Shown piece after piece: positions 8,323 through 16,903 of a DNA stretch of 64,000 nucleotides; within the stretch, counting starts at the first letter, position 1; the number at the start of each line of letters is the position of its first letter. The notes under the pieces are model-generated. The model searched no databases, had not been told where the DNA came from, and saw nothing but the letters and a program-made list of their open reading frames with translations. The stretch comes from Anaerocolumna sp. MB42-C2. GTDB taxonomy: Bacteria > Bacillota > Clostridia > Lachnospirales > Lachnospiraceae. The stretch covers positions 5,357,501-5,421,500 of the forward strand of contig NZ_CP133190.1 of NCBI RefSeq assembly GCF_030913705.1, in the 5' to 3' direction. The translations under genes were made by a program, and so were the position numbers.

Positions 8323-9276
8323 ATGAAATCAAAAAAGGATGTAATGATTTCCCCGAAAAAGAAAAATGTTTTTTTTAGGGAAATGAAGGAAAACAGAATT
8401 TTATATTTAATGTGTGTACCGGCATTATTGGTTTTGATTCTTTTCTGCTATATACCTTTTGCGGGAGTTTGGATGGCTTTTACGGATTTTAATGTGGTGG
8501 ACGGAATCTTTGGAAGTCCATTTGTGGGGTTTGACAATTTTAAGTATTTTTTTGCGAAAAACAGTATGGGTTGGAAAGTTACGTATAATACGTTATTTAT
8601 TAATTTCTTCGGCATTATTCTGGGATTAATTGTTCCAATCAGTATTGCTGTTTTTTTAAATGAAATCCGCAGCAAAATCTTTAAAAAATTAACGCAAAGT
8701 ATGATGTTTTTTCCCTATTTTTTATCCTGGGTCGTTGTAGGAGCCATCATCTACGGTTTTTTTTCAACGGATGTAGGAGTAGTAAATCATATGCTTTCTT
8801 ATTTTGGTGTAAAACCAATCAGCTGGTATTCCAAACCCCAGTATTGGAAAGCAATAATTATTTTTGCTAACGTATGGAAATGGAGCGGATATAATTCCAT
8901 CATCTATATGGCGGCAATGGCCAATTTTGACCACTCCCTTTTTGAAGCCGCAAAAGCTGATGGTGCCAATAAACTGCAATGTATAATCAATCTCACAATT
9001 CCTATGTTAAAACCTACAGCTGTTGTTTTGACCCTAATGAGTATTGGTCGTATTTTTTATGGTGATTTCGGCATGATCTACGGTATCATTGGCAATAATC
9101 CTGTGCTGATTGACGAAGTAACTGTTATTGATACCTATGTTTATCAATCCATGCGTACCTTAGGTTTTTCCTATTCCACTGCGATTGGGTTATTCCAGTC
9201 CGTTATGGGACTGATATTAGTAACCATTGCAAATAAGGTTTCCAAGAAAATAAATGATGGGGAGGGATTGTTTTAA
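8323..9276 (+). CDS. ABC sugar importer permease, LplB/YtcP partner type
   Basis: A 317-residue inner-membrane permease of the CUT1 family with about six transmembrane segments (first at about residues 26-48). The cytoplasmic EAA loop, which docks the ATPase, reads EAAKADGANKLQC near residue 208. The RNG or SPF-like periplasmic start GIFGSPFVGFDNF is typical of the LplB branch used for complex carbohydrates. Its start directly follows the stop of the oxidoreductase gene, and it shares one base with the next permease. No ATPase gene is nearby. Confidence 0.93.
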   Translation: MKSKKDVMISPKKKNVFFREMKENRILYLMCVPALLVLILFCYIPFAGVWMAFTDFNVVDGIFGSPFVGFDNFKYFFAKNSMGWKVTYNTLFINFFGIILGLIVPISIAVFLNEIRSKIFKKLTQSMMFFPYFLSWVVVGAIIYGFFSTDVGVVNHMLSYFGVKPISWYSKPQYWKAIIIFANVWKWSGYNSIIYMAAMANFDHSLFEAAKADGANKLQCIINLTIPMLKPTAVVLTLMSIGRIFYGDFGMIYGIIGNNPVLIDEVTVIDTYVYQSMRTLGFSYSTAIGLFQSVMGLILVTIANKVSKKINDGEGLF

Positions 9277-10169
9277 TGTTAAAGAAAAAATCATTCAGCG
9301 ACAGGTGTATCCTTTTAATTGCATACTGTTTTATTGGATTTTTTGGGCTTGTTTGTCTGTATCCGTTAATTCTTACCTTAAGTGCATCCCTTTCCTCCGA
9401 AAGAGATATTGTAAGATATGGTTATTCCCTGCTGCCTAAAAATTTAACCTTTGATACGTATAAATATATGTTTTTAAACAGCGGAAAACAGATTTTAAAA
9501 TCCTATGGAATAACAATTCTTATTACAGTGGCAGGCACTGTCGGAGCGATGATAATTACCAGTATGATGGCGTTTGCTATCTCTATTAAGACCCTGAAAT
9601 ACCGTAATGTAATAGCTTTTATTGCTAATTTTACAATCGTTTTTTCTGCCGGTCTGATTCCGTGGTATGTAGTATGTGTAAATTATTATGGTTTAAAAAA
9701 TAATATTCTGGCATTGATTCTTCCCTCTATCTTCAGTGTATGGAATATGTTTTTAATGCGTACTTATTTCTCAAGCATTTCTCCCTCTCTATATGAGGCA
9801 GCCAAAATCGACGGTGCGAATTATTTTACGATTTATTGCAAAATCGCAATACCATTAAGCAAAACCGCCGTATTGACCGTTGGATTAATGTATGCCCTGC
9901 AATATTGGAATGACTGGTGGAATGCCCTGATTTTCATTAATGATAAAGATTTATTCCCCTTACAATATTACTTATACACAATATTATCTAATGTTAATGC
10001 AATTAGTTCCGGGCGAATTCCGGCCGGTGCTTCCGCCGGTATTACGTTACCGACGGAAACCGTTAAAATGGCAGTTACGGTAATAACCATCGGACCGATT
10101 ATTTTCTTATATCCATTGGTACAAAAGCATTTTGTACAGGGAATCATGACCGGTGCCGTGAAAGAATAA
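9276..10169 (+). CDS. ABC sugar importer permease, LplC/YtcP type
   Basis: A 297-residue CUT1 permease, partner of the preceding one. About six transmembrane segments are seen, the first at about residues 12-34, and the EAA loop reads EAAKIDGANYFTIYC near residue 172. The C-terminus PLVQKHFVQGIMTGAVKE is the usual ending of this branch. It overlaps the upstream permease by one base, which implies coupled translation. Confidence 0.93.
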   Translation: MLKKKSFSDRCILLIAYCFIGFFGLVCLYPLILTLSASLSSERDIVRYGYSLLPKNLTFDTYKYMFLNSGKQILKSYGITILITVAGTVGAMIITSMMAFAISIKTLKYRNVIAFIANFTIVFSAGLIPWYVVCVNYYGLKNNILALILPSIFSVWNMFLMRTYFSSISPSLYEAAKIDGANYFTIYCKIAIPLSKTAVLTVGLMYALQYWNDWWNALIFINDKDLFPLQYYLYTILSNVNAISSGRIPAGASAGITLPTETVKMAVTVITIGPIIFLYPLVQKHFVQGIMTGAVKE

Positions 10170-10232
10170 GAATAATTTATTGATGTGAAAGCTGTATAGG
10201 CTAAACATAGATAGAAAAAAGGAGGATATATA

Positions 10233-11690
10233 ATGAAAAAGCTGAAAAAATTGGCTCTTATGGTCTTAGTGCTGTCGTTAGTCGGTATGATAAGCGGGTG
10301 CAGCGGCAAAAAAGGAGACAAATCAGAGACGGTAACCATTCTCTATCCGGGAGATGAGAGTGAGAGAATGGCAGAATTCATGGATAATGAGTTTGCAGAA
10401 AAAATGGCAGCAGACCTTAATTTAAGGGTTAAAATGATCTATGTGCCATGGGACCAGTATTGGGAGCAGAAGGATATTATGTTGGCTGCAAATGAACCGG
10501 TTGATCTCTATTGGGATGGACTGCCAAGTCTTTCTACTATGGTGAATAAAAAACAGACCATGGTCTTAAATGATCTGATTGATAAGTATGGCCAGGATAT
10601 GCTGAAAGTGCTTCCAAAAGAACACCTGGAGGGTGCAACAATCAATGGAGAAATATACGGAATTCCATCCGCCTACGCACCATCTTCCGCCATGTACCAG
10701 TTAGTATGTGTCCGCCAGGATATTATGGATGCGGTTGGTATGACTAATTTAAATACTGCAGATGACTTAAAAGAATTTGCTAAGAAAACCAGTGAGAAAT
10801 TCCCGGATTTAAAAGGTCCGGCGGATATCATCTTCAAACCGCTGACAAGATATTTCCAGGATGAACAATTAACCTGGATCGCAGTTGAAGATCTTGTAGT
10901 ATATGGAGAAGATTCCAACAAGGTATACAGTTATTATGAGACCGATGCCTTTAAAAAGGTTGCACAGTTTAATCGTGAAATGTATCTGGACGGATATTAT
11001 TCCGATGATTTAACAATAAAATATAATGAACGTGATTCCCGTATGCAAACCGGGCAATATACCTGGGTAGAGGGTTCTTTAGGAAAAGAAAATGAGATCA
11101 TTGATACGGTAAAAGCCAATGCTCCGGATGCAAGTTTAAAGAGCTATCTTTTAGCAGAAGAAAAACCCCGTTACATTACCGCAACCGGAGGAGAAGTTTT
11201 ATGTATTCCTCAGACAGCTCCCAATCCAGAGGGAGCGATGAAATTCATTAACTGGTTATATTCTTCGAAAGAAAATTATCTATTTGCATTATACGGCGTG
11301 GAAGGCAAGGATTATGAAATCGCTGATGGCAGAATTAACAAACTGTCACAAAATGATTTCTTCTATGAATGGATGTTCAGAAACCAGAATTATCAGATGT
11401 TTGCCCCCGGCATCGATCAGTCTTATATAGACATATATAATAGCTGGGATGATAATGCGGTACGTTCTAAAACATTAGGTTTTAATTTTAATAATGAAAA
11501 AGTTAAAGATGTTGAAACAGCTATTAAAGAAGTAGGACTCAAAGATTTTGCAGCAATTCGCTCCGGTTTTGTGGATTTTGATACGGAATATCCAAAAGCA
11601 GTTCAGAAGTTAAAAGAAGCCGGGATTGATGAATATGTTGCTGAGGTACAACGTCAGTTTGACGAGTTCCTTGCTTCAAAAGGAAAGTAA
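10233..11690 (+). CDS. Extracellular solute-binding lipoprotein of the LplABC-type importer
   Basis: A 485-residue binding protein. The N-terminus is a lipoprotein signal (KKLKKLALMVLVLSLVGM) ending in the lipobox ISGC, so Cys23 would be lipidated and the protein tethered outside the membrane. The rest has the type II periplasmic-binding fold of family 1 oligosaccharide receptors. It comes last in the importer operon, after the permeases, and a strong terminator follows. AGGAGG lies 8 bases before the ATG. The ligand is unknown, and the DUF4832 enzymes upstream suggest a glycoside. Confidence 0.92.
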   Translation: MKKLKKLALMVLVLSLVGMISGCSGKKGDKSETVTILYPGDESERMAEFMDNEFAEKMAADLNLRVKMIYVPWDQYWEQKDIMLAANEPVDLYWDGLPSLSTMVNKKQTMVLNDLIDKYGQDMLKVLPKEHLEGATINGEIYGIPSAYAPSSAMYQLVCVRQDIMDAVGMTNLNTADDLKEFAKKTSEKFPDLKGPADIIFKPLTRYFQDEQLTWIAVEDLVVYGEDSNKVYSYYETDAFKKVAQFNREMYLDGYYSDDLTIKYNERDSRMQTGQYTWVEGSLGKENEIIDTVKANAPDASLKSYLLAEEKPRYITATGGEVLCIPQTAPNPEGAMKFINWLYSSKENYLFALYGVEGKDYEIADGRINKLSQNDFFYEWMFRNQNYQMFAPGIDQSYIDIYNSWDDNAVRSKTLGFNFNNEKVKDVETAIKEVGLKDFAAIRSGFVDFDTEYPKAVQKLKEAGIDEYVAEVQRQFDEFLASKGK

Positions 11691-11698
11691 GTGATTGT

Positions 11699-11763
11699 AA
11701 GGCCGCCTATTTGTGTAATTTAGTAGATTAGTAGTAATAAATTACACAGCGGGCGGCCTTTTT
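11699..11763 (+). terminator. Terminator of the DUF4832/importer operon
   Basis: AAGGCCGCC pairs with GGCGGCCTT, and a second inner stem TGTGTAATTT / AAATTACACA lies within it. A run of five T follows. It ends the operon just behind the solute-binding protein gene. Confidence 0.9.
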
Positions 11764-11777
11764 GTGAAAGGATACAA

Positions 11778-11864
11778 ATGACAAGGAAAGAATATTGTGC
11801 TAAAATTGAAGAAATAGTTAAAGTGATTGCTGATCAGGAATGGAGGCAAATATGGCAATTCTAG
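11778..11864 (+). CDS. Possible 28-residue leader peptide overlapping galE
   Basis: A short frame ([20 protein letters not shown] and eight more residues) starts at an ATG preceded by AAAGGA and runs 13 bases into galE. The galE ribosome binding site lies inside it. It is predicted to form one amphipathic helix. It may be a coupling or leader peptide, or only a chance frame. No family is recognised. Confidence 0.3.
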   Translation: MTRKEYCAKIEEIVKVIADQEWRQIWQF

Positions 11865-12862
11865 TAACCGGCGCCGCCGGGTATATCGGAAGTCATACCT
11901 GTGTTGAATTATTAAATTCAGGATATGAAGTAGTTGTTGCAGATAATTTAAGTAATTCCAGCGAAGAATCCCTAAAGCGGGTTGAGAAAATTACCGGTAA
12001 AAAGGTTAAGTTTTATAAGGTCGATCTATTGGATCAATACAGGCTTATAGAACTATTTGAAAAGGAAAGTATTGATTCCGTCATACATTTTGCAGGGTTA
12101 AAAGCGGTGGGAGAATCGGTAATGAAACCTCTTGAGTATTACCATAATAATATAACAGGAACATTGATTTTATGTGATGTAATGCGCCGGTTTGGAGTTA
12201 AAAAAATCGTATTCAGTTCCTCAGCTACGGTTTATGGTGACCCCGCTACGGTACCTATTAAAGAAGACTTTCCTCTGTCAGCGACCAATCCATACGGAAG
12301 AACGAAACTGATGTTAGAAGAAATCTTCCGTGATATTTATAATGCGGATCATAGTTTAAGCATAATTATGCTTCGCTATTTTAATCCGATCGGTGCTCAT
12401 GAAAGTGGGTTAATCGGGGAAGATCCCAATGGAATTCCGAATAATCTGGTTCCTTATATTACGCAGGTTGCAGCAGGAAAATTAAAAGAGCTCGGAGTAT
12501 TTGGAGATGATTATGATACTCCTGACGGAAGCGGTGTCAGGGACTATATCCATGTGGTTGACTTAGCAATCGGCCATGTAAAAGCGATAGAAAAATTAAA
12601 TAATTCATCCGGTATATATATATATAACCTGGGCACAGGGATGGGGTACAGTGTATTAGATATGGTAAAAGCATTTTCAAAAGTATGCGGGATGAATATA
12701 CCGTACGTAATTAAACCGCGCCGTCCGGGAGATATAGCTGCCTGTTATGCAGATGCCTCTTTAGCCGAAAAAGAACTGGGCTGGATTGCACAAAGAGGTA
12801 TAAAAGAGATGTGTGAAGATGCCTGGCGCTGGCAGAAAAATAATCCAAACGGCTATCGATAA
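11852..12862 (+). CDS. galE: UDP-glucose 4-epimerase
   Basis: Interconverts UDP-glucose and UDP-galactose with bound NAD+, in the Leloir pathway and in polysaccharide precursor supply. The 336-residue length is normal. The N-terminal NAD-binding motif is GAAGYIGSH, and the catalytic Tyr and Lys are in NPYGRTK near residues 145-151. HPV-like ending [13 protein letters not shown] is typical of GalE. The start was placed at the ATG with GGAGG 5 bases upstream. An in-frame ATG 12 bases earlier overlaps that site. No other Leloir genes are adjacent, but galactosidases occur at the far end of the window. Confidence 0.95.
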   Translation: MAILVTGAAGYIGSHTCVELLNSGYEVVVADNLSNSSEESLKRVEKITGKKVKFYKVDLLDQYRLIELFEKESIDSVIHFAGLKAVGESVMKPLEYYHNNITGTLILCDVMRRFGVKKIVFSSSATVYGDPATVPIKEDFPLSATNPYGRTKLMLEEIFRDIYNADHSLSIIMLRYFNPIGAHESGLIGEDPNGIPNNLVPYITQVAAGKLKELGVFGDDYDTPDGSGVRDYIHVVDLAIGHVKAIEKLNNSSGIYIYNLGTGMGYSVLDMVKAFSKVCGMNIPYVIKPRRPGDIAACYADASLAEKELGWIAQRGIKEMCEDAWRWQKNNPNGYR

Positions 12863-12952
12863 TTACAGTTAAATAAACTGTACAAATTGGCGGAACCATA
12901 ATTTATAATAGATTTATACCGTGCGAACATAATAGAAAAGAGTTGATAACAT

Positions 12953-13552
12953 ATATATCAGGTAGAAACGATACAAAGAATTGAAGAGATCAATCATTGT
13001 CCAAAATTTCAGATTGATCACCATCTATGGGAGAAAGAGTATAAACCGGTTTCTTTCGGACAGATGGCAGTATTGGCTGGATATGGGATTATAGTCTTTA
13101 TGACAGCTATGGAAGTGAATCCGTTATGCAGATTTAATCAAAAGGATGATCCGGTATATAAAGACAGTGCATTGGAAGCTTTTCTGAATTTTGATTTAAA
13201 AAATCCGGACAAAGGATATCTTAATTTCGAAATGAACGCGAATGGAGCGATGCTTAGTGAATTTGGCATGTATCATAATCGGAAAAAAATTAAAGATTTG
13301 ATTTCGGAGTCAGCAGTCTGTGAAGCTGCGGTTAATGAAACTAATTGGCAGGTTCTCCTTAAAATACCCATGGAATTAATAAATAATTTGTATCAAAGAG
13401 GACCGCTCAAAAGCGGAGAGATATTTTCCTGTAATTTTTATAAAATAAGTCAGGATCCTGCCATGGAACATTATGCAAGTTATGCTCCGGTTATGAGTAA
13501 AGTGCCTAATTTTCATCTGCCGGAGTATTTTGAAAAAGCAGTTATTCTATGA
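12953..13552 (+). CDS. CBM9-like carbohydrate-binding domain protein, no normal start codon
   Basis: The frame encodes a stand-alone family 9-like carbohydrate-binding (DOMON-like) protein, recognised from DPVYKDSALEAFLNF, YLNFEMNANGA and the W-x-V/L-L-K-IP strand near the end. The conserved N-terminal part (YQVETIQRIEE, then FQIDHHLWEKEYKP) lies in frame upstream of the first ATG (13064), so translation must begin before that ATG. No ATG, GTG or TTG exists in this frame between the stop at 12947 and 13064. Either an ATA at 12953 serves as start, or the gene has lost its start, possibly by a 2-base change in the AT repeat at 12951-12958. No signal peptide is visible. Function unknown, probably glycan binding. 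Confidence 0.6.
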   Translation: MYQVETIQRIEEINHCPKFQIDHHLWEKEYKPVSFGQMAVLAGYGIIVFMTAMEVNPLCRFNQKDDPVYKDSALEAFLNFDLKNPDKGYLNFEMNANGAMLSEFGMYHNRKKIKDLISESAVCEAAVNETNWQVLLKIPMELINNLYQRGPLKSGEIFSCNFYKISQDPAMEHYASYAPVMSKVPNFHLPEYFEKAVIL

Positions 13553-13607
13553 TAAATAACTGGTAAAATCAGTAATTATAATATATTAAGTAATCTTTGT
13601 AATATCA

Positions 13608-13685
13608 GGGCTGCCGCAAGATTCATCGAGTATAACTTGTAAAGTGCAAGTTATAGGAACCGAAAGAAACTTCAGCAGCCCCTTT
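13608..13685 (+). terminator. Structured terminator after the CBM9-like gene
   Basis: GGGCTGC (13608-13614) pairs with GCAGCCC (13675-13681), followed by CTTTTG. Inside lies a second perfect stem, ATAACTTG / CAAGTTAT, and two unpaired purine-rich linkers of 17 and 20 bases. The shape is richer than a plain terminator. The rest of the 434-base gap before the response regulator is AT-rich and shows no other clear signal. Confidence 0.7.
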
Positions 13686-13986
13686 TGTTCTAAAAATTCA
13701 ATTTTTATATGTATAATAGTAATTTTTACTAATAATTATTTTGAAAATTGAACGAAATTACTAAAAATTATAATCTATTTAGTTAATCATCATAAAAATA
13801 GTCCGGTATTTTGGTAAAAAGGGAAAAATATCGAATAATGTCAAATTAATGATGGAATAGTAGTTTTGTTTGTTATAAAATATATAAAACAACCAAAGAT
13901 AAATTACAAAAATTATACATATGTAATAATATTTTTCCTTGGAACTGTAATATTTCCACTACAAACGTAAGAAAGGAAGTCGATTT

Positions 13987-14850
13987 ATGGCAGGAATTAA
14001 AGTTGTTATTGTAGATGATTCATCATTTTCCATAGCTGTTATAAGAGGTATTTTGGAGGAAAACGGATTTGAGGTTGTTGGAGAGGCCGGCACCTTGGAG
14101 GAAGTTAAGGAAGTTGTAAGGGAGAAAAAACCTTCTTTAGTAACAATGGACATCACTTTACCCGGTACGGACGGTCTTGAGTGTACTCGGGCTATCCATG
14201 AAATTGATAAAGATATTAAAGTAATTGTAATCAGTTCAATGATGGATGATGAAATCGTAAAAGAAGCAAAAGATAATAAGGTTTCCGCTTATATTCAGAA
14301 ACCTGTAGACGCTGAGGAGCTTATCACAGCGGTTAACAGAGTTTTGGCATCGGATGAATTATATCAATATCTGGAAGAAGAGAATTTTACGGTTTTTAAA
14401 GAAGCTTTAATGGATGGAGTCAATAAAATGACAAAAACGCTCCTCACCTTTAAAGACGAATATGTATGTGAACAGGAGTATATTTCCAATGGTATGACTA
14501 TTATTATAGGAATAATCGGAAAATTTTCAGGAAGTGTACTTCTGGACTTATCCAAAGAAACTGCAGCTAATTTAGCAGCAGCCGTATTAAGAAAAGAATC
14601 TTCGGGCAGTGATGAGACGATAGCAGTGATGGGAGAATTTGCCAATATTATAGCCGGTAATGCTTGCTCCATTTTAAACAAAAAAAATAAAGCCTTAGGG
14701 TTACGTGTTGCCCCTCCATCAATACTCCATGGAGAAAGTGTATGTATATCAGTTCCTGATTTTAATACAAAAACTGCGGTATCTGAATCAAAATATGGTG
14801 AAATATTGCTTAATGTTGGTTTTAAGAGGGGTGAGGATAAATGGATGTAA
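13987..14850 (+). CDS. Response regulator: CheY-like receiver fused to a CheX-type phosphatase domain
   Basis: 287 residues. Residues 1-120 form a receiver domain with the acidic pair Asp10/Asp11, phosphoacceptor Asp55 (in TMDITLPG), Ser84 and Lys105 (in IQKPV). Residues about 130-287 form a CheX/CheC-like domain with the catalytic ExxN pattern at Glu217 and Asn220 (GEFANIIAGNA). CheX and CheC hydrolyse phospho-CheY in chemotaxis, so the fusion may dephosphorylate itself or a partner. It overlaps the next gene, another CheX, by 10 bases. AGGAAG precedes the ATG. No chemotaxis kinase genes are adjacent. A chemoreceptor lies about 31 kb downstream. Confidence 0.9.
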   Translation: MAGIKVVIVDDSSFSIAVIRGILEENGFEVVGEAGTLEEVKEVVREKKPSLVTMDITLPGTDGLECTRAIHEIDKDIKVIVISSMMDDEIVKEAKDNKVSAYIQKPVDAEELITAVNRVLASDELYQYLEEENFTVFKEALMDGVNKMTKTLLTFKDEYVCEQEYISNGMTIIIGIIGKFSGSVLLDLSKETAANLAAAVLRKESSGSDETIAVMGEFANIIAGNACSILNKKNKALGLRVAPPSILHGESVCISVPDFNTKTAVSESKYGEILLNVGFKRGEDKWM

Positions 14851-15302
14851 AACTTGTAAATCCTTTTATGGAAGCTTTTACGGCTATTATGCCCCAGCTC
14901 GGTTTTAATGATATCCGAAAAGGTGAGTTAAGTGTAAAAACTCAGGAAATAAATTGCTCAGGAGTTGTTGTTATAGTAGGTATCGTTGGTGTAGTGAAAG
15001 GAAATGTCGTTTATTCTATAGATTCTGAAAATGCAATAAAAATAGCGTCAACCATGATGATGGGAATGTCAATATCCAAATTAGATGAAATGTCAAAAAG
15101 TGCATTGTCCGAGTTGGCTAATATGTTAACAGCTAATGCGGCAACCTGTTTTTCAACTATAGGGATGCAGATTGATATTTCGACACCAACGCTCTTATAC
15201 GGTGAAAACATAGAAGTTAAGATGAGCTCAAGCCAGGTGCTTTGCGTCAGGCTTTTAGCGGATGAAATTCCCATAGATATAAATATTGCATTTGAGAAAT
15301 AG
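14841..15302 (+). CDS. cheX: CheX-type chemotaxis phosphatase
   Basis: A 153-residue stand-alone CheX domain, the normal length for the family. The ExxN catalytic pattern is at Glu91 and Asn94 in SELANMLTANA. CheX dimers dephosphorylate CheY-P and shorten chemotactic signals. Its reading frame begins inside the end of the CheY-CheX fusion gene, so the two are translationally coupled and probably act together, perhaps as a heterodimer of CheX domains. A weak terminator follows. Confidence 0.88.
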   Translation: MDVKLVNPFMEAFTAIMPQLGFNDIRKGELSVKTQEINCSGVVVIVGIVGVVKGNVVYSIDSENAIKIASTMMMGMSISKLDEMSKSALSELANMLTANAATCFSTIGMQIDISTPTLLYGENIEVKMSSSQVLCVRLLADEIPIDINIAFEK

Positions 15303-15329
15303 AATGACAGGAATGATTAAAGACTGATA

Positions 15330-15368
15330 GGGGCTATTGCAGAATAATAATTTGCGATAGTCCTTATT
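15330..15368 (+). terminator. Terminator after cheX
   Basis: GGGGCTATTGCA pairs with TTGCGATAGTCC, allowing G-U pairs, then a short T-rich tail (TTATTTC) follows. Moderate strength. Confidence 0.55.
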
Positions 15369-15592
15369 TCTGGTTATTGTGTTACAAGAGAGTACTTTGG
15401 AATTTTTGATGAAATTATATAACCCGAATAACGAAACTATGTAGAAAATAATACTGGATTTCTATTTACCTTTGATTTATAATTGGTCAAGCTGTATTAT
15501 CATGTTTAAAAAGACGGAAATAAATTTCAGGGTCTGCAAAGGGTAGAATAAGCTTTATCAAATAGGAAGAAGGCAGGTTAGAATAAGTTGCT

Positions 15593-16873
15593 ATGACAAA
15601 AAAGAATAATGAGTCAGTTGGGAAAGTTACAAAAGAGCAAAAAGAAGATAGGAAGAATATAGCTTTATCCAAAGAGAATAGTAAGGAAGATGCAGAAGTT
15701 TTAAAAGATCAGAATTATCAGAAATTAGTTAGTCTGATGAAAAGTATCCGGTGTATGCCGGGCAGTAATTCCAAAATCGACATGTACCGGCAGGTGGCGG
15801 ATAAATTCACCGAGTTCTCCGGTTATTGTGATGCGGATGAGTATAGTGAGGATTGCAGGAGATTAGCAAAAAAGACGGAAGAAGAAATTAAGAAGTCGAT
15901 TTATGAAAATGCACATAACAGAAAGAAAAATGCCAAACAAACATTAGATTATAAAATAGCTGCCGATGAATTCAGGGAAATTAGCGGATATCTGGATTCA
16001 GACGATATGATTCTGGAATGTGAACAATTAACCCAAAGCGCAGAGACCAGGAAATCCAGGAAAAAGCTGGCGGGTTATGGAGCGGCAGTACTATTGATTC
16101 TTGCCTTTCTAGTCGGGATAAATACTTCCCATGCTAAATATTATTTAGCAAACACATTTATGTATACACACTCTTATAAGATGGCAATAAATCTGTATAC
16201 GAAGCTGGGTCCCTATAAAGACTGCGATAATAGGCTGATAGAGAGCCAATATCAGAATGGTCTAATAGCAGAGTCGGATGGGAATTATGAAAATGCAAGA
16301 TATGCATATGCGGCAGCAGGAGATTATAAAGACAGTGAAGAACGGAAAGTTAATATGGAAAAACTGTTAGTAAAAAACAGCGGGGTTGGCAAATTTGTTA
16401 CTATCGGTAATTGTAAGTGGGAAGTTTTAGATATCCGGAATGACCAGGTCTTATTACTTAAGAAAACAGCTCTGCGGGAGATGGCTTATAATGATAATGC
16501 CGTAGATGTTACCTGGGAAAGCTCAAGTATCCGCAAGTGGCTTAATTCTGACTTTCTAAACGAAACTTTCTCGGAGTTGGAACAGAAGAATATGGTTGTT
16601 TCTGATGTGATAAACAACGATAACGAAGTGTACGGTACGGATGGCGGAAATGATACCAAAGATTATGTTTTCCTATTAAGTATAGAGGAAGCGGATAAAT
16701 ATAAATCTTTATTTCCGGTTTTCAAAAATAACGGCTGGCTTCGTTCGCCGGGATATAATCAAGGCAGTGCAGCGTTTATTTCTGTAAGCGGTAACATCAT
16801 GGATTATGGTTATGCTGCGACAGCCGAAAACGAGTTTACAGTACGTCCGGCTTATTGGTTTAATCTAAAATAG
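15593..16873 (+). CDS. Membrane protein with C-terminal DUF6273 domain
   Basis: 426 residues. Residues 1-150 are charged and cytoplasmic, with two related helical blocks (around 42-90 and 115-150, each containing a SGYxDxD-like motif). One transmembrane helix is seen at about 157-178 (GAAVLLILAFLVGI). A tetratricopeptide-like helical segment (NTFMYTHSYKMAINLYTKLG, then SDGNYENARYAYAAAGDYKD) follows. Residues about 260-426 are a DUF6273 domain, with WEVLDIRNDQVLLL, SSIRKWLN and the ending TVRPAYWFNL. These domains are common in Lachnospiraceae surface proteins and have no proven function. The domain faces outside by prediction. It is separate from the chemotaxis pair by a terminator. Confidence 0.75.
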   Translation: MTKKNNESVGKVTKEQKEDRKNIALSKENSKEDAEVLKDQNYQKLVSLMKSIRCMPGSNSKIDMYRQVADKFTEFSGYCDADEYSEDCRRLAKKTEEEIKKSIYENAHNRKKNAKQTLDYKIAADEFREISGYLDSDDMILECEQLTQSAETRKSRKKLAGYGAAVLLILAFLVGINTSHAKYYLANTFMYTHSYKMAINLYTKLGPYKDCDNRLIESQYQNGLIAESDGNYENARYAYAAAGDYKDSEERKVNMEKLLVKNSGVGKFVTIGNCKWEVLDIRNDQVLLLKKTALREMAYNDNAVDVTWESSSIRKWLNSDFLNETFSELEQKNMVVSDVINNDNEVYGTDGGNDTKDYVFLLSIEEADKYKSLFPVFKNNGWLRSPGYNQGSAAFISVSGNIMDYGYAATAENEFTVRPAYWFNLK

Positions 16874-16903
16874 AGTTTGGTAAGGAGCAGTTTTGGAGGC
16901 GAC

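Noticed and set aside
9968-10339. 123-residue minus-strand frame over the end of permease and start of the binding protein gene
   Set aside because: Lies across two well-supported genes on the other strand, and is explained by codon bias.
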